Positions 1 through 5,921 of a stretch of DNA of 14,659 bases are shown piece after piece. The notes under the pieces are model-generated. The model was not told where the DNA came from. It saw nothing but the letters and a program-made list of their open reading frames with translations, and searched no databases. Position numbers and translations under genes: made by a program. The DNA comes from Alphaproteobacteria bacterium (GTDB taxonomy: Bacteria; Pseudomonadota; Alphaproteobacteria; UBA1280; UBA12223). The stretch's first letter is position 1, and each line of letters opens with the position of its first letter. The DNA lies in assembly GCA_003450915.1 (NCBI GenBank), contig DMEM01000191.1, positions 1-14,659 of the forward strand. The letters are read 5' to 3'.

Positions 1-5
1 ACCTC

Positions 6-33
6 TTGAAAATACTAAATTGATATTTATAAT
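6..33 (+). promoter_or_regulatory. Candidate sigma-70 promoter for the first orphan gene
   Basis: TTGAAA at 6-11 and a perfect TATAAT at 28-33 are separated by 16 bases. A start near 40 would leave a leader of about 140 bases before the chosen start codon at 179, which is long. The leader also holds an imperfect inverted repeat near 64-84 (ACAAG...CTTGT). Identified by eye from consensus only. Confidence 0.5.
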
Positions 34-168
34 AAATATAACATGATTAATTACTTTTAAAATACAAGTACAAATTTTGCTTGTTTATTTTTGCAGTAGG
101 TGATTAGATTTACATGGTTAAATGCTTGTACCTTATTATAAACTACTAAAATTAATTAAAAATTTTTT

Positions 169-173
169 GGAGG
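169..173 (+). promoter_or_regulatory. Ribosome binding site deciding the start at 179
   Basis: GGAGG lies 5 bases before ATG 179. The in-frame upstream ATG at 122 has no Shine-Dalgarno before it, so 179 is preferred. Confidence 0.8.
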
Positions 174-178
174 TTGTT

Positions 179-541
179 ATGTTTGCTGAACTAAGTCTTC
201 TTTGGAATGAATCAATTCGCCAAGCAAGTCAGGCTGCTAAAAATCCAGCCACAGAAAAAGAAACTGTCGAATGTGTTATCGATTTTTATGAAAAAACAGG
301 GGTAAAACCTGAAATTGAAATTGAAACACTACGTTTTGAAAATGATGAGGATGGAAATCCTCAAGAGCGAACAATAAGAAAGCCTGTGACGAAAAAAAAT
401 TGTACCGATATTGGTATTTTTGTAGGCCGCTACTTTTTTGGTCTTGAGTACTCTATTGATGCTCTTGAACGTGGTCTTGCAAAGCGAGGTTATTCACTAC
501 GATTTAACGATAAAGGTACAGAAATTCTATCTGCAACCTAG
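179..541 (+). CDS. Orphan small protein, first of four tandem paralogues (soluble member)
   Basis: This 120-residue protein is not a family I recognise. The start at 179 is chosen because GGAGG sits 5 bases upstream; an in-frame ATG at 122 would add 19 residues but lacks a ribosome site. The C-terminal half matches the three downstream genes by hand alignment: T71-x-x-N74, then FFG (86-88), S92 and L96. An earlier KTG at 39-41 corresponds to KTS in the others. Unlike its relatives it has no N-terminal membrane segment, and it carries a charged middle (about 53-69), so it is probably cytoplasmic. It is followed at once by a strong terminator, so it is a single-gene unit. Homology is inferred from motif order and spacing and would need a profile search to prove. 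Confidence 0.75.
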   Translation: MFAELSLLWNESIRQASQAAKNPATEKETVECVIDFYEKTGVKPEIEIETLRFENDEDGNPQERTIRKPVTKKNCTDIGIFVGRYFFGLEYSIDALERGLAKRGYSLRFNDKGTEILSAT

Positions 542-561
542 TTATCGACTTTTTTGAAAAG

Positions 562-591
562 AAAGCTGCTATTAATTTAGCAGCTTTTTTT
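562..591 (+). terminator. Rho-independent terminator after the first orphan gene
   Basis: AAAGCTGCT (562-570) and AGCAGCTTT (579-587) form a perfect 9-bp stem around an 8-base loop, followed by a T run to 591. Confidence 0.9.
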
Positions 592-662
592 ATATCTTGA
601 CTTGAGGTTGTAAAATAATTATATCTTAATAACTAAAGTAAATTTCACAGCGAGGTGATATT

Positions 663-1079
663 ATGTTACGTTTCTACTTTCTAACAATTTGGACCAAGCT
701 TTTGGGCTTGTTTATTAATAAACAGGATGTATATGATGCTCTATTATTTGAAAATAAATCGTATGATACATTTCGTACATACTATAAAACAAGTAAGCTA
801 AGCATTATTACTAAAACAGAGATTATTACTGATCAAAATATCGAGAAAAAAGGTGTGCATTACGGGGTTGGCATGTTTGGCTATGTAATTTCATTGCCAG
901 ACTTTATCAAGTATATTGAAAAAAATGGCAAGACTCTGGGACTTTTTGTGGGGTCGGAAGTTGATTATTATGGTAGTTTCCTAGAAGTTGTTAATCTTAA
1001 TGAGTGTGACGACAGTGGGGTTGATCCTAAAAAGCCTTATAAAACCTACCTAAAAGAAGCAGAAGAAGCTAAAGCATAG
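663..1079 (+). CDS. Orphan small protein, second of four tandem paralogues
   Basis: This 138-residue protein has no function I recognise. GAGGTGA at 652-658 lies 4 bases before the ATG. The N-terminus is hydrophobic (about residues 1-18), interrupted by charged residues, and could be a membrane anchor or a membrane-associated helix. Family signature: KTS 42-44, T56-x-x-N59, FG 72-73, S77, F81, K83; the stretch around 70-84 closely resembles the third gene. The segment between KTS and TxxN is much shorter than in the relatives (13 residues from T to T, against 31 to 36). An extra C-terminal tail, about residues 100-138, ends in a charged run rich in E, K and A. It has its own ribosome site and terminator; I saw no convincing -35/-10 pair in the 70-base gap before it. 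Confidence 0.75.
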   Translation: MLRFYFLTIWTKLLGLFINKQDVYDALLFENKSYDTFRTYYKTSKLSIITKTEIITDQNIEKKGVHYGVGMFGYVISLPDFIKYIEKNGKTLGLFVGSEVDYYGSFLEVVNLNECDDSGVDPKKPYKTYLKEAEEAKA

Positions 1080-1110
1080 CTTGGTTCTCAATAATATTTA
1101 TTTCGAAAAG

Positions 1111-1145
1111 GACTCTTGGTGCAAACCAACGAGTCTCTTTTTTTG
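1111..1145 (+). terminator. Rho-independent terminator after the second orphan gene
   Basis: GACTCTTGGT (1111-1120) pairs with ACCAA-C-GAGTC (1125-1135) through a GCAA loop, with one bulged C at 1130. A T-rich tract (1136-1144) follows. Confidence 0.85.
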
Positions 1146-1230
1146 TGTTTTGTCAGGGGAAAATTTAAGGCAATGGGTATAATATAATATCTAAATTAAC
1201 TGGCGGCTTTTTTAGTCGCATGTCTTTTCC

Positions 1231-1266
1231 CAGTCTCATAGATGAGGCTGATACTCTTAAAAGAGG
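1231..1266 (+). promoter_or_regulatory. Structured leader before the third orphan gene
   Basis: Two hairpins lie in the leader. The first is an 8-bp stem (1231-1238 with 1243-1250, TAGA loop, one G-T pair). The second is CTCTTAAAAGAG, whose 3' half is part of the AAGAGG ribosome site at 1261-1266 and could mask it. Seen by eye; a regulatory role is inference. Confidence 0.35.
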
Positions 1267-1273
1267 TTTTATC

Positions 1274-1669
1274 ATGGAAGCGTTATTAATCATCGTTATG
1301 TCTACAGTTTCTGCTGTTTTCGGTTTTGTAATTTTAGCTAAAATTGCATTTTTCTTAATTGATGATGCTACAAAGTTTGATATGTTAATTAAAACTTCAA
1401 ATCTTTTATCCTTGCCGATATCTGCTCAAATTGAGTATTACAATATGAAAGCTTGTACAATGGGACATGAGGAGGAAGAGCTTACAGAATGGTATCCTTT
1501 AACTCCTGAAAATCAGAAACTGTGCTTCGACAATGCCAAAAAACGCGTTGCGTTTTTTGGTTTTGTAATGAGTCTTGAAGCTTTTGAAAAGCAAGCAAAC
1601 ATTCAAAAGGAAAGGCTCATTATTAAAGAGGGGTTTGTAAAATTACAGACTTTGTCTGTTGTGGTTTAA
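1274..1669 (+). CDS. Orphan membrane-anchored small protein, third of four tandem paralogues
   Basis: This 131-residue protein has no family I recognise. The ATG at 1274 is preferred because AAGAGG (1261-1266) lies 7 bases upstream; the in-frame ATG at 1220 would add 18 polar residues without a ribosome site. Residues 1-28 are almost entirely hydrophobic, so a single N-terminal transmembrane helix is likely, ending at IDD. The rest holds the family pattern: FD 35-36, KTS 40-42, EW 72-73, PLTPEN 75-80, C84, FFG 94-96, S100, F104, QA 107-108. It aligns almost without gaps to the next gene, at about one third identity by hand. The two genes are 47 bases apart with only a weak hairpin between them, so they may share a transcript. 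A TATAAT-like doublet lies at 1178-1188 but has no good -35. Confidence 0.8.
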   Translation: MEALLIIVMSTVSAVFGFVILAKIAFFLIDDATKFDMLIKTSNLLSLPISAQIEYYNMKACTMGHEEEELTEWYPLTPENQKLCFDNAKKRVAFFGFVMSLEAFEKQANIQKERLIIKEGFVKLQTLSVVV

Positions 1670-1678
1670 TCGTTGAAG

Positions 1679-1704
1679 GAAAAAGGGGCTTAGGTCTCTT
1701 TTTC
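1679..1704 (+). other. Hairpin between the third and fourth orphan genes
   Basis: GAAAAAGGGG (1679-1688) pairs with TCTCTTTTTC (1695-1704), including two G-T pairs, around CTTAGG. It ends one base before AGGAGG, the ribosome site of the next gene (1706-1711). It could be a weak terminator or a leader element. Confidence 0.45.
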
Positions 1705-1716
1705 TAGGAGGTTATT

Positions 1717-2085
1717 ATGAGCACACTTTTAGTTGTATTGGGGCTTTTTATCCTTGGACTTTTTATTTTAGGTTCTAAAGTTAAACCCCTAAAAGATTCG
1801 GACATTTTTGATGAAATTCTTAAAACTTCTGAAAAAACTAAGAGCGCTATTTTAGCGGAAATAAACTTTGTTAATACTTCGCCATATCTTCTTCATAAAG
1901 GAGATGATATCCGTGAGTGGTTAGCATTAACAGATAAAAATAGGGTGCTGTGCGGAGACTCTGCAGTCAGAATTAGATGTGGCTGTATAGAAATGAGCTA
2001 TGAGTCTTTTACTCAACAGGCTAAAATAAAGAAAAAGCGAGTGACTATCAGAAATGGTAAGGTTAGTTTGCTTGGTCTGGTTTAA
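1717..2085 (+). CDS. Orphan membrane-anchored small protein, fourth of four tandem paralogues
   Basis: This 122-residue protein has no family I recognise. AGGAGG at 1706-1711 is 5 bases before the ATG. Residues 3-19 form a very hydrophobic helix with two FILGLFILG-like repeats, followed by KVKPLK. By the positive-inside rule this suggests the C-terminal domain faces the cytoplasm. Family residues: FD 31-32, KTS 36-38, A47-x-I49, EW 67-68, LTDKN 71-75, C79, S94, F98, QA 101-102. The position of the conserved FG is changed to Gly-Cys (89-90). It is the closest relative of the preceding gene, with one gap over about 93 aligned residues. A strong terminator follows, isolating the cluster from parE. 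Confidence 0.8.
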   Translation: MSTLLVVLGLFILGLFILGSKVKPLKDSDIFDEILKTSEKTKSAILAEINFVNTSPYLLHKGDDIREWLALTDKNRVLCGDSAVRIRCGCIEMSYESFTQQAKIKKKRVTIRNGKVSLLGLV

Positions 2086-2126
2086 GCCTTAAAATAGCGG
2101 AGGCTAGTAATATATTATTGCTATAT

Positions 2127-2153
2127 AAAAGGCACCTTTTGAGGTGCCTTTTT
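2127..2153 (+). terminator. Rho-independent terminator between the orphan cluster and parE
   Basis: AAAAGGCACCT (2127-2137) and AGGTGCCTTTT (2142-2152) form an 11-bp perfect stem with a TTTG loop and a short T run. Confidence 0.92.
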
Positions 2154-2171
2154 CATTGTTATGCATAAATC

Positions 2172-2200
2172 TTGAAAAAATGCTAAAAAAAGAGTATTAT
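2172..2200 (+). promoter_or_regulatory. Candidate sigma-70 promoter of parE
   Basis: TTGAAA (2172-2177) and TATTAT (2195-2200) are 17 bases apart, each one base off consensus. The predicted start near 2207 gives a leader of about 47 bases, which contains the perfect palindrome AATTGATCAATT (2226-2237). Confidence 0.7.
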
Positions 2201-2253
2201 GACCTTGTTAACAAAAGAATTAAAAAATTGATCAATTAAAATAGGGCAAAATA

Positions 2254-4188
2254 ATGAATCAAGAGTATAACGCAAGTCAAATTGAAGTATTAGAAGGTTT
2301 AGATCCAGTTCGTAAAAGACCTGGTATGTACATTGGTGGTACAGACTCAACAGCACTTCATCACATGGTAGCTGAAATTTTAGATAACTCAATGGATGAG
2401 GCTGTAGCAGGGCATGCCGATAAAATCTGGTTTGTAAAACATGAAGACGGTTCAGTTTCTATTCGCGATAATGGCCGTGGTATCCCGGTTGATATGCACC
2501 CTAAATTTAAAAAACCAGCGCTTGAAGTTATTATGACAACTCTTCATTCAGGTGGTAAATTTACAGATAAGGCTTATAACACATCTGGTGGTTTGCACGG
2601 TGTTGGTTTATCTGTTGTTAATGCTCTATCGAAAAAAGTAATCGTTGATGTTTGCCGTGATGGTCAGTTATATTCTCAAGAATTTGCATACGGTAAGGCA
2701 ACAACTGGTTTGCTTGAAAAAGGTCCTATTAAAAACCGTAAGGGTACAAACGTAAGATTTTACCCGGATGATACAATTTTTGAAACGGTAGAATTTATTT
2801 CTAAAAAACTATATAAACAAGTGCGTGCTAAAGCTTATCTTTATGGTGGTATTACTATTGCTTGGAAAGATGAAGCAGCCCCTGAAATTTCAGATGGTAA
2901 CTCAGCACCAAGAGAAGCAGTATTTCATTATGAACATGGTTTAAAAGATTGCTTGATTGAAGACTTAAAAGGTAAAATTGCTCTAACAGATCTTCCTTTT
3001 GCAGGTAAAGCAAACTTTCCAGGTAAGCAAGGTAATGTAGAATGGGCTATTTCTTGGACATTAAATGGTGAAGTTAAAATGGCTTCATACTGTAATATTG
3101 TTCCAACTCCACAAGGAGGTACTCATGAAACTGGCTTTAGATCAGCTTTAACAAAATCTATTCGTCAATTTGCAGAAATGAAAGGTTATAAAAAGTCTAG
3201 TAGTATTACAGCAGATGATATTTTATCATCAGGCTATGGTATTTTAAGTGCCTTTATTCCTCAGCCTCAATTCCAAGGTCAAACAAAAGACAAGTTAACA
3301 TCAACTCAAGCAACAAAGCTTGTTGAAAACGCAGTTAAAGATAACTTTGACCACTTCTTAGTAGAAAATGTTGAATCAGCTCAGGCATTGCTTGATTATG
3401 TTATTGAAAGATCTGAAGAGCGTTTAAAACGTCGTAAAGAAAATGAAGTTAAAAGAAAAACAGCAACGCAACGTCGTTCAAGATTGCCAGGTAAATTATC
3501 AGATTGCTCAAATAACTCAAATATTAATACTGAAATTTTCCTAGTAGAGGGTGACTCTGCGGGTGGTTCTGCAAAACAAGCTAGAGATCGTAAAACTCAA
3601 GCTATTTTACCTTTAAAAGGTAAGATTCTTAACGTAGCGAATGCCACAAAAGAAAAGCTAATGCAAAACCAAGAAATTAAAGACATGATGCAGGCTTTAG
3701 GTTGCGGTGTTGGTAAAGACTTTAATATTGACAATCTTCGTTATGAAAAAGTTATTATTATGACCGATGCCGATGTTGATGGATCTCACATTGCAACATT
3801 ATTAATGACATTCTTCTTTGAGCAAATGCCAGAGCTTGTTCTTAACGGTCGTGTTTATTTAGCATTAAGCCCATTGTATAAGCTTTCAACAAATGAAAAA
3901 ACTATTTATGCTAAAGATGATATAGAAAAAGATGAGCTATTAAAAACAGAATTTAAAGGCAAGAAAAATGTTGATATTAGCCGATTCAAAGGTTTGGGAG
4001 AAATGCCAGCAGCGCAGTTAAAAGCAACAACAATGGACCAAAAACAGCGTAAATTATTACAATTTAATGTTCCATCTGTTGCAGAATCTTCAAACTTAGT
4101 TAAAAAACTAATGGGTAAAAAACCAGAAGAACGTCTTAAATTTATTAAAGAATTTGCATCAAGCGACAGCGTTAGCTTGGACTTGTAG
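2254..4188 (+). CDS. parE: DNA topoisomerase IV subunit B
   Basis: ATPase subunit of topoisomerase IV, which with ParC decatenates daughter chromosomes and relaxes supercoils in the cytoplasm. The 644 residues show the GHKL ATPase: E41 in AEILDN with N45, DNGRGIP 72-78, HSGGKF 98-103 and GGLHGVG 112-118. The transducer follows with QTKDKL 343-348, then a TOPRIM domain with EGDSAGG 432-438 and TDADVDG 504-510 and the C-terminal RFKGLGEM 577-584. The opening (EVLEGLDPVRKRPGMYIGGT) and the QTKDKL form fit ParE better than GyrB, as does the length. AGGG at 2243-2246 precedes the ATG by 7 bases. It has its own promoter and stands alone; parC is not in the window. Nothing is missing or broken. Confidence 0.95.
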   Translation: MNQEYNASQIEVLEGLDPVRKRPGMYIGGTDSTALHHMVAEILDNSMDEAVAGHADKIWFVKHEDGSVSIRDNGRGIPVDMHPKFKKPALEVIMTTLHSGGKFTDKAYNTSGGLHGVGLSVVNALSKKVIVDVCRDGQLYSQEFAYGKATTGLLEKGPIKNRKGTNVRFYPDDTIFETVEFISKKLYKQVRAKAYLYGGITIAWKDEAAPEISDGNSAPREAVFHYEHGLKDCLIEDLKGKIALTDLPFAGKANFPGKQGNVEWAISWTLNGEVKMASYCNIVPTPQGGTHETGFRSALTKSIRQFAEMKGYKKSSSITADDILSSGYGILSAFIPQPQFQGQTKDKLTSTQATKLVENAVKDNFDHFLVENVESAQALLDYVIERSEERLKRRKENEVKRKTATQRRSRLPGKLSDCSNNSNINTEIFLVEGDSAGGSAKQARDRKTQAILPLKGKILNVANATKEKLMQNQEIKDMMQALGCGVGKDFNIDNLRYEKVIIMTDADVDGSHIATLLMTFFFEQMPELVLNGRVYLALSPLYKLSTNEKTIYAKDDIEKDELLKTEFKGKKNVDISRFKGLGEMPAAQLKATTMDQKQRKLLQFNVPSVAESSNLVKKLMGKKPEERLKFIKEFASSDSVSLDL

Positions 4189-4200
4189 ATATTAGCGTTT

Positions 4201-4267
4201 GTCATCCTGAACTTGTTTCAGGATTTCAAAGAGCTATGTGAGATCCCGGATCGTAGTCCGGGATGAC
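4201..4267. repeat. Two-hairpin palindromic intergenic repeat
   Basis: The element starts 12 bases after the parE stop codon. Its ends are inverted copies (GTCATCC 4201-4207, GGATGAC 4261-4267). It contains two 8-bp hairpins: ATCCTGAA/TTCAGGAT (4204-4211 with 4217-4224) and ATCCCGGA/TCCGGGAT (4243-4250 with 4257-4264). It is clearly richer in G+C than its surroundings. From memory, very similar units are dispersed in Rickettsiales and other alphaproteobacterial genomes. It may stabilise or end the parE transcript. There is one copy in this window. Confidence 0.8.
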
Positions 4268-4308
4268 GGAATATTTTAAATTTATAACTACCAATTGTTT
4301 TTCTGCAA

Positions 4309-4333
4309 ACAAAAAAAGCCCCATAAGGGGCTT
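4309..4333 (-). terminator. Terminator of the first - strand orphan gene
   Basis: AAGCCCC (4316-4322) and GGGGCTT (4327-4333) form a 7-bp stem. Read on the - strand it is followed by a run of seven T (4317-4311). It lies 10 bases past the stop codon. Confidence 0.85.
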
Positions 4334-4343
4334 AAAGTATTTT

Positions 4344-4937
4344 TTATTCGATATTGGCAAAAGCATTTAGCATTTTGTGAGCTAGCTTTAAATCAGAGAC
4401 TTTTGAATGGTTTGCAAGTGACTCATATGATGGACCATCATCAGATAGTAGCGCATCGGCAGTATCGATAATTTGTTGAGCATTTTCTTGAATAAACTCA
4501 ACTCCTCCTAATTTTTCAATAATAGGGAAGAAAACAGGATTTTCGTATTTAAAGCCTTCCTCATTCCAAATTTTTTGATGTTTTTTACGCATTATCACAA
4601 TAATATCTTCATCGCTCATCCTTGATGAAAATAAAGGGTATTCTTTGCGAATTCTTTTAATCATTGATTCTTCTGGCTCATCTAACACAGAAAAAAAGAA
4701 TTCATTTTGCATGACTTCTTCTGGTAGAGAGACTAAAAGAGAAAATCTATTTCTTTGTTTTTCTTCTAAAATTGTAACATGTTTACAATATACCAAACCT
4801 GCTTTTATTTGAGGTTTTCGCCTACAGCTAGGTGGTAGTAAAGATACTTTTCTGTTACGACAGTTTATTACAGCTAACTTATCGCCAGATGAAAGAGTTG
4901 CAATAAGATTCTTAAGCATATCTTTTTTTGTAGACAT
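4344..4937 (-). CDS. Orphan protein, member one of a paralogous pair
   Basis: This 197-residue protein is not in a family I recognise. Start choice: AAAGGA (4949-4944) directly abuts ATG 4943 but lies 6 bases before ATG 4937, so the latter, two codons in, is preferred. There is no signal peptide or membrane helix; it is charged and probably cytoplasmic. It shares its whole layout with the gene at 5165-5788: SGD 17-19, LLP 33-35, LVSLPE 68-73, DEPEE 86-90, MSDEDI 107-112, KYENP 130-134, KLGG 142-145, F148 and ENA 151-153, then ADALL. The distance from SGD to KLGG differs by only two residues between the two proteins. It has its own terminator, a leader hairpin and an inverted repeat upstream. 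The C-terminal ~30 residues are not shared. Confidence 0.8.
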   Translation of the reverse strand: MSTKKDMLKNLIATLSSGDKLAVINCRNRKVSLLPPSCRRKPQIKAGLVYCKHVTILEEKQRNRFSLLVSLPEEVMQNEFFFSVLDEPEESMIKRIRKEYPLFSSRMSDEDIIVIMRKKHQKIWNEEGFKYENPVFFPIIEKLGGVEFIQENAQQIIDTADALLSDDGPSYESLANHSKVSDLKLAHKMLNAFANIE

Positions 4938-4942
4938 TTTCA

Positions 4943-4967
4943 TTCCTTTGTGAGGAAAAACTTCCTC
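4943..4967 (-). promoter_or_regulatory. Leader with two mutually exclusive hairpins over the ribosome site
   Basis: Reading on the - strand: GAGGAA (4967-4962), GTTT, TTCCTC (4957-4952), then CACAA and AGGAA (4947-4943), which carries the Shine-Dalgarno. The middle TTCCT can pair with the upstream AGGAA (6-bp hairpin, ribosome site free) or with the downstream AGGAA (5-bp hairpin, ribosome site masked). The pairing potential is seen directly; switching is inference. Confidence 0.45.
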
Positions 4968-5020
4968 TAGGTATGTTGCGTTTAAAGTTTATTATTTTCT
5001 TAAAAAAAGAAATCCATTTA

Positions 5021-5047
5021 TACGTAATAAAAAGTAACAATTACGTA
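5021..5047. promoter_or_regulatory. Inverted repeat upstream of the first - strand orphan gene, possible operator
   Basis: TACGTAAT (5021-5028) and ATTACGTA (5040-5047) are perfect 8-bp inverted arms with an 11-base spacer; each core TACGTA is itself palindromic. On the - strand a TATAAA (5022-5017) overlaps one arm. If it is the -10, the other arm falls over the -35, as expected for a repressor site. The -35 itself is poor. Confidence 0.4.
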
Positions 5048-5115
5048 CTATTTTTTTGATTGTGGATGGATATTTGATTACTGACATTTATAAAGAAATA
5101 TAGCTTTAATCACTA

Positions 5116-5142
5116 TAAAAAAAGGACTGCCGAAGCAGTCCT
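5116..5142 (-). terminator. Terminator of the second - strand orphan gene
   Basis: AGGACTGC (5123-5130) and GCAGTCCT (5135-5142) form an 8-bp stem. On the - strand the loop is TTCG closed by C-G, the very stable UUCG tetraloop, followed by a T run. It lies 22 bases beyond the stop. Confidence 0.92.
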
Positions 5143-5164
5143 AAAAAAAATCGCATAATTTTTA

Positions 5165-5788
5165 TTAGCAGAAGCAGGTAACCATTTTTTTACCAACTTC
5201 TGAGGTGAATTGGGTTCGGCCTTCTAGCATTGCTTCTGCAACATTGGCTATTTCTTCTGCATTTTGTTTAAAAAACTTCAAACCACCTAATTTTTTTATT
5301 CGTGTGGCGGGAATGGGATATTCATATTTGTAAAAATCAGAGTTAATTAGAGCTAGTCTTTTTTGTTTCATTGATTCTAGAATATCATTATTAGTCATTT
5401 CACCTCTTTCTGCAGAGAAAGCAATGGCAGCATTGGTTGCTGTTTGCTCGTCTGGTTCGGGGATGAAAGAACAAAACTTGCCTTTTTTAGCGATTGCTTC
5501 AGGAACGGCAACAATAATAGTATCTAAGGCATCATTTCTGTTGCAGTCACATAAAATGGTTGATATTGTTTTGCTAGTGTTCCCCGCGAAACGTTGATGT
5601 GTATTTGAAGGGGTGAATGGTAGCAAAAACTCATATTCAATATTGTTACAAATTGCTACAATATTATCTCCAGATCTAACAGTTTCTACAATGTTATGTA
5701 GAATTGAGTTAATGTACTCAGATCCAAGATTATTAGAGTTTTGAATACTTTTATTAAGACTTTCTTGAGTTTCACACATGACTGACAT
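5165..5788 (-). CDS. Orphan protein, member two of a paralogous pair
   Basis: This 207-residue protein is not in a family I recognise. AAGGAG (5799-5794) is 5 bases before the ATG. It has no signal peptide or membrane helix. Compared with its paralogue it carries about 22 extra N-terminal residues rich in N, S and Q. Shared motifs: SGD 39-41, LLP 55-57, IIVAVPE 91-97, PEPDE 110-114, MTNNDI 131-136, KYEYP 154-158, KLGG 166-169, F172 and QNA 175-177, then AEAML 184-188. It has seven cysteines, including CDC (80-82) and a terminal CFC (205-207). These are absent from the paralogue and may bind metal or form disulfides; this is speculative. It has its own promoter and terminator. The leader hairpin ends directly at the ribosome site, as in the paralogue. 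Confidence 0.8.
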   Translation of the reverse strand: MSVMCETQESLNKSIQNSNNLGSEYINSILHNIVETVRSGDNIVAICNNIEYEFLLPFTPSNTHQRFAGNTSKTISTILCDCNRNDALDTIIVAVPEAIAKKGKFCSFIPEPDEQTATNAAIAFSAERGEMTNNDILESMKQKRLALINSDFYKYEYPIPATRIKKLGGLKFFKQNAEEIANVAEAMLEGRTQFTSEVGKKMVTCFC

Positions 5789-5793
5789 GGTAG

Positions 5794-5820
5794 CTCCTTG
5801 AAGGATTTAATTTATCCCTC
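5794..5820 (-). promoter_or_regulatory. Leader hairpin abutting the ribosome site of the second - strand orphan gene
   Basis: On the - strand GAGGGAT (5820-5814) pairs with ATCCTTC (5806-5800) in a 7-bp stem with one G-U pair and a 7-base loop. AAGGAG, the Shine-Dalgarno (5799-5794), follows with no gap. The 3' arm is complementary to it. The same order of elements precedes the paralogue at 4937. Confidence 0.45.
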
Positions 5821-5891
5821 TGCTTTACAAAGTTTAAGTTCATTATTGAATTAACTAAGTATAAAACTGTATCGAAAAACTAGTCTATATA

Positions 5892-5920
5892 ATTATAGGT
5901 AAGCTAATAAAAACAATCAA
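5892..5920 (-). promoter_or_regulatory. Candidate sigma-70 promoter of the second - strand orphan gene
   Basis: On the - strand TTGATT (5920-5915), a 17-base spacer and a perfect TATAAT (5897-5892). Transcription would start near 5885, giving a leader of about 97 bases. The -35 lies one base from the lysA terminator. Confidence 0.7.
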
Positions 5921-5921
5921 G

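Noticed and set aside
122..178. Upstream in-frame ATG at 122 as the start of the first orphan protein
   Set aside because: No ribosome site before 122, while GGAGG is perfectly placed for ATG 179; the 19 extra residues have no counterpart in the paralogues.
1150..1188. Promoter TTGTCA with TATAAT doublet before the third orphan gene
   Set aside because: The spacing is 22 bases or more; the -10-like doublet may be used, but I cannot support a -35.
2226..2237. Palindrome AATTGATCAATT in the parE leader as an operator
   Set aside because: Perfect but low-complexity 12-mer in very A+T-rich DNA with no second site; too weak alone.
2254..4188. GyrB instead of ParE
   Set aside because: Length, the GGTD opening after GMYI and the QTKDKL motif fit ParE better.
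3906..4205. Antisense reading frame opposite the end of parE (and similar ones opposite ugd, hpf, the lipoprotein and the hydrolase)
   Set aside because: They lie wholly or mostly opposite well-supported genes, lack ribosome sites or recognisable content, and are expected by chance in A+T-rich coding DNA.
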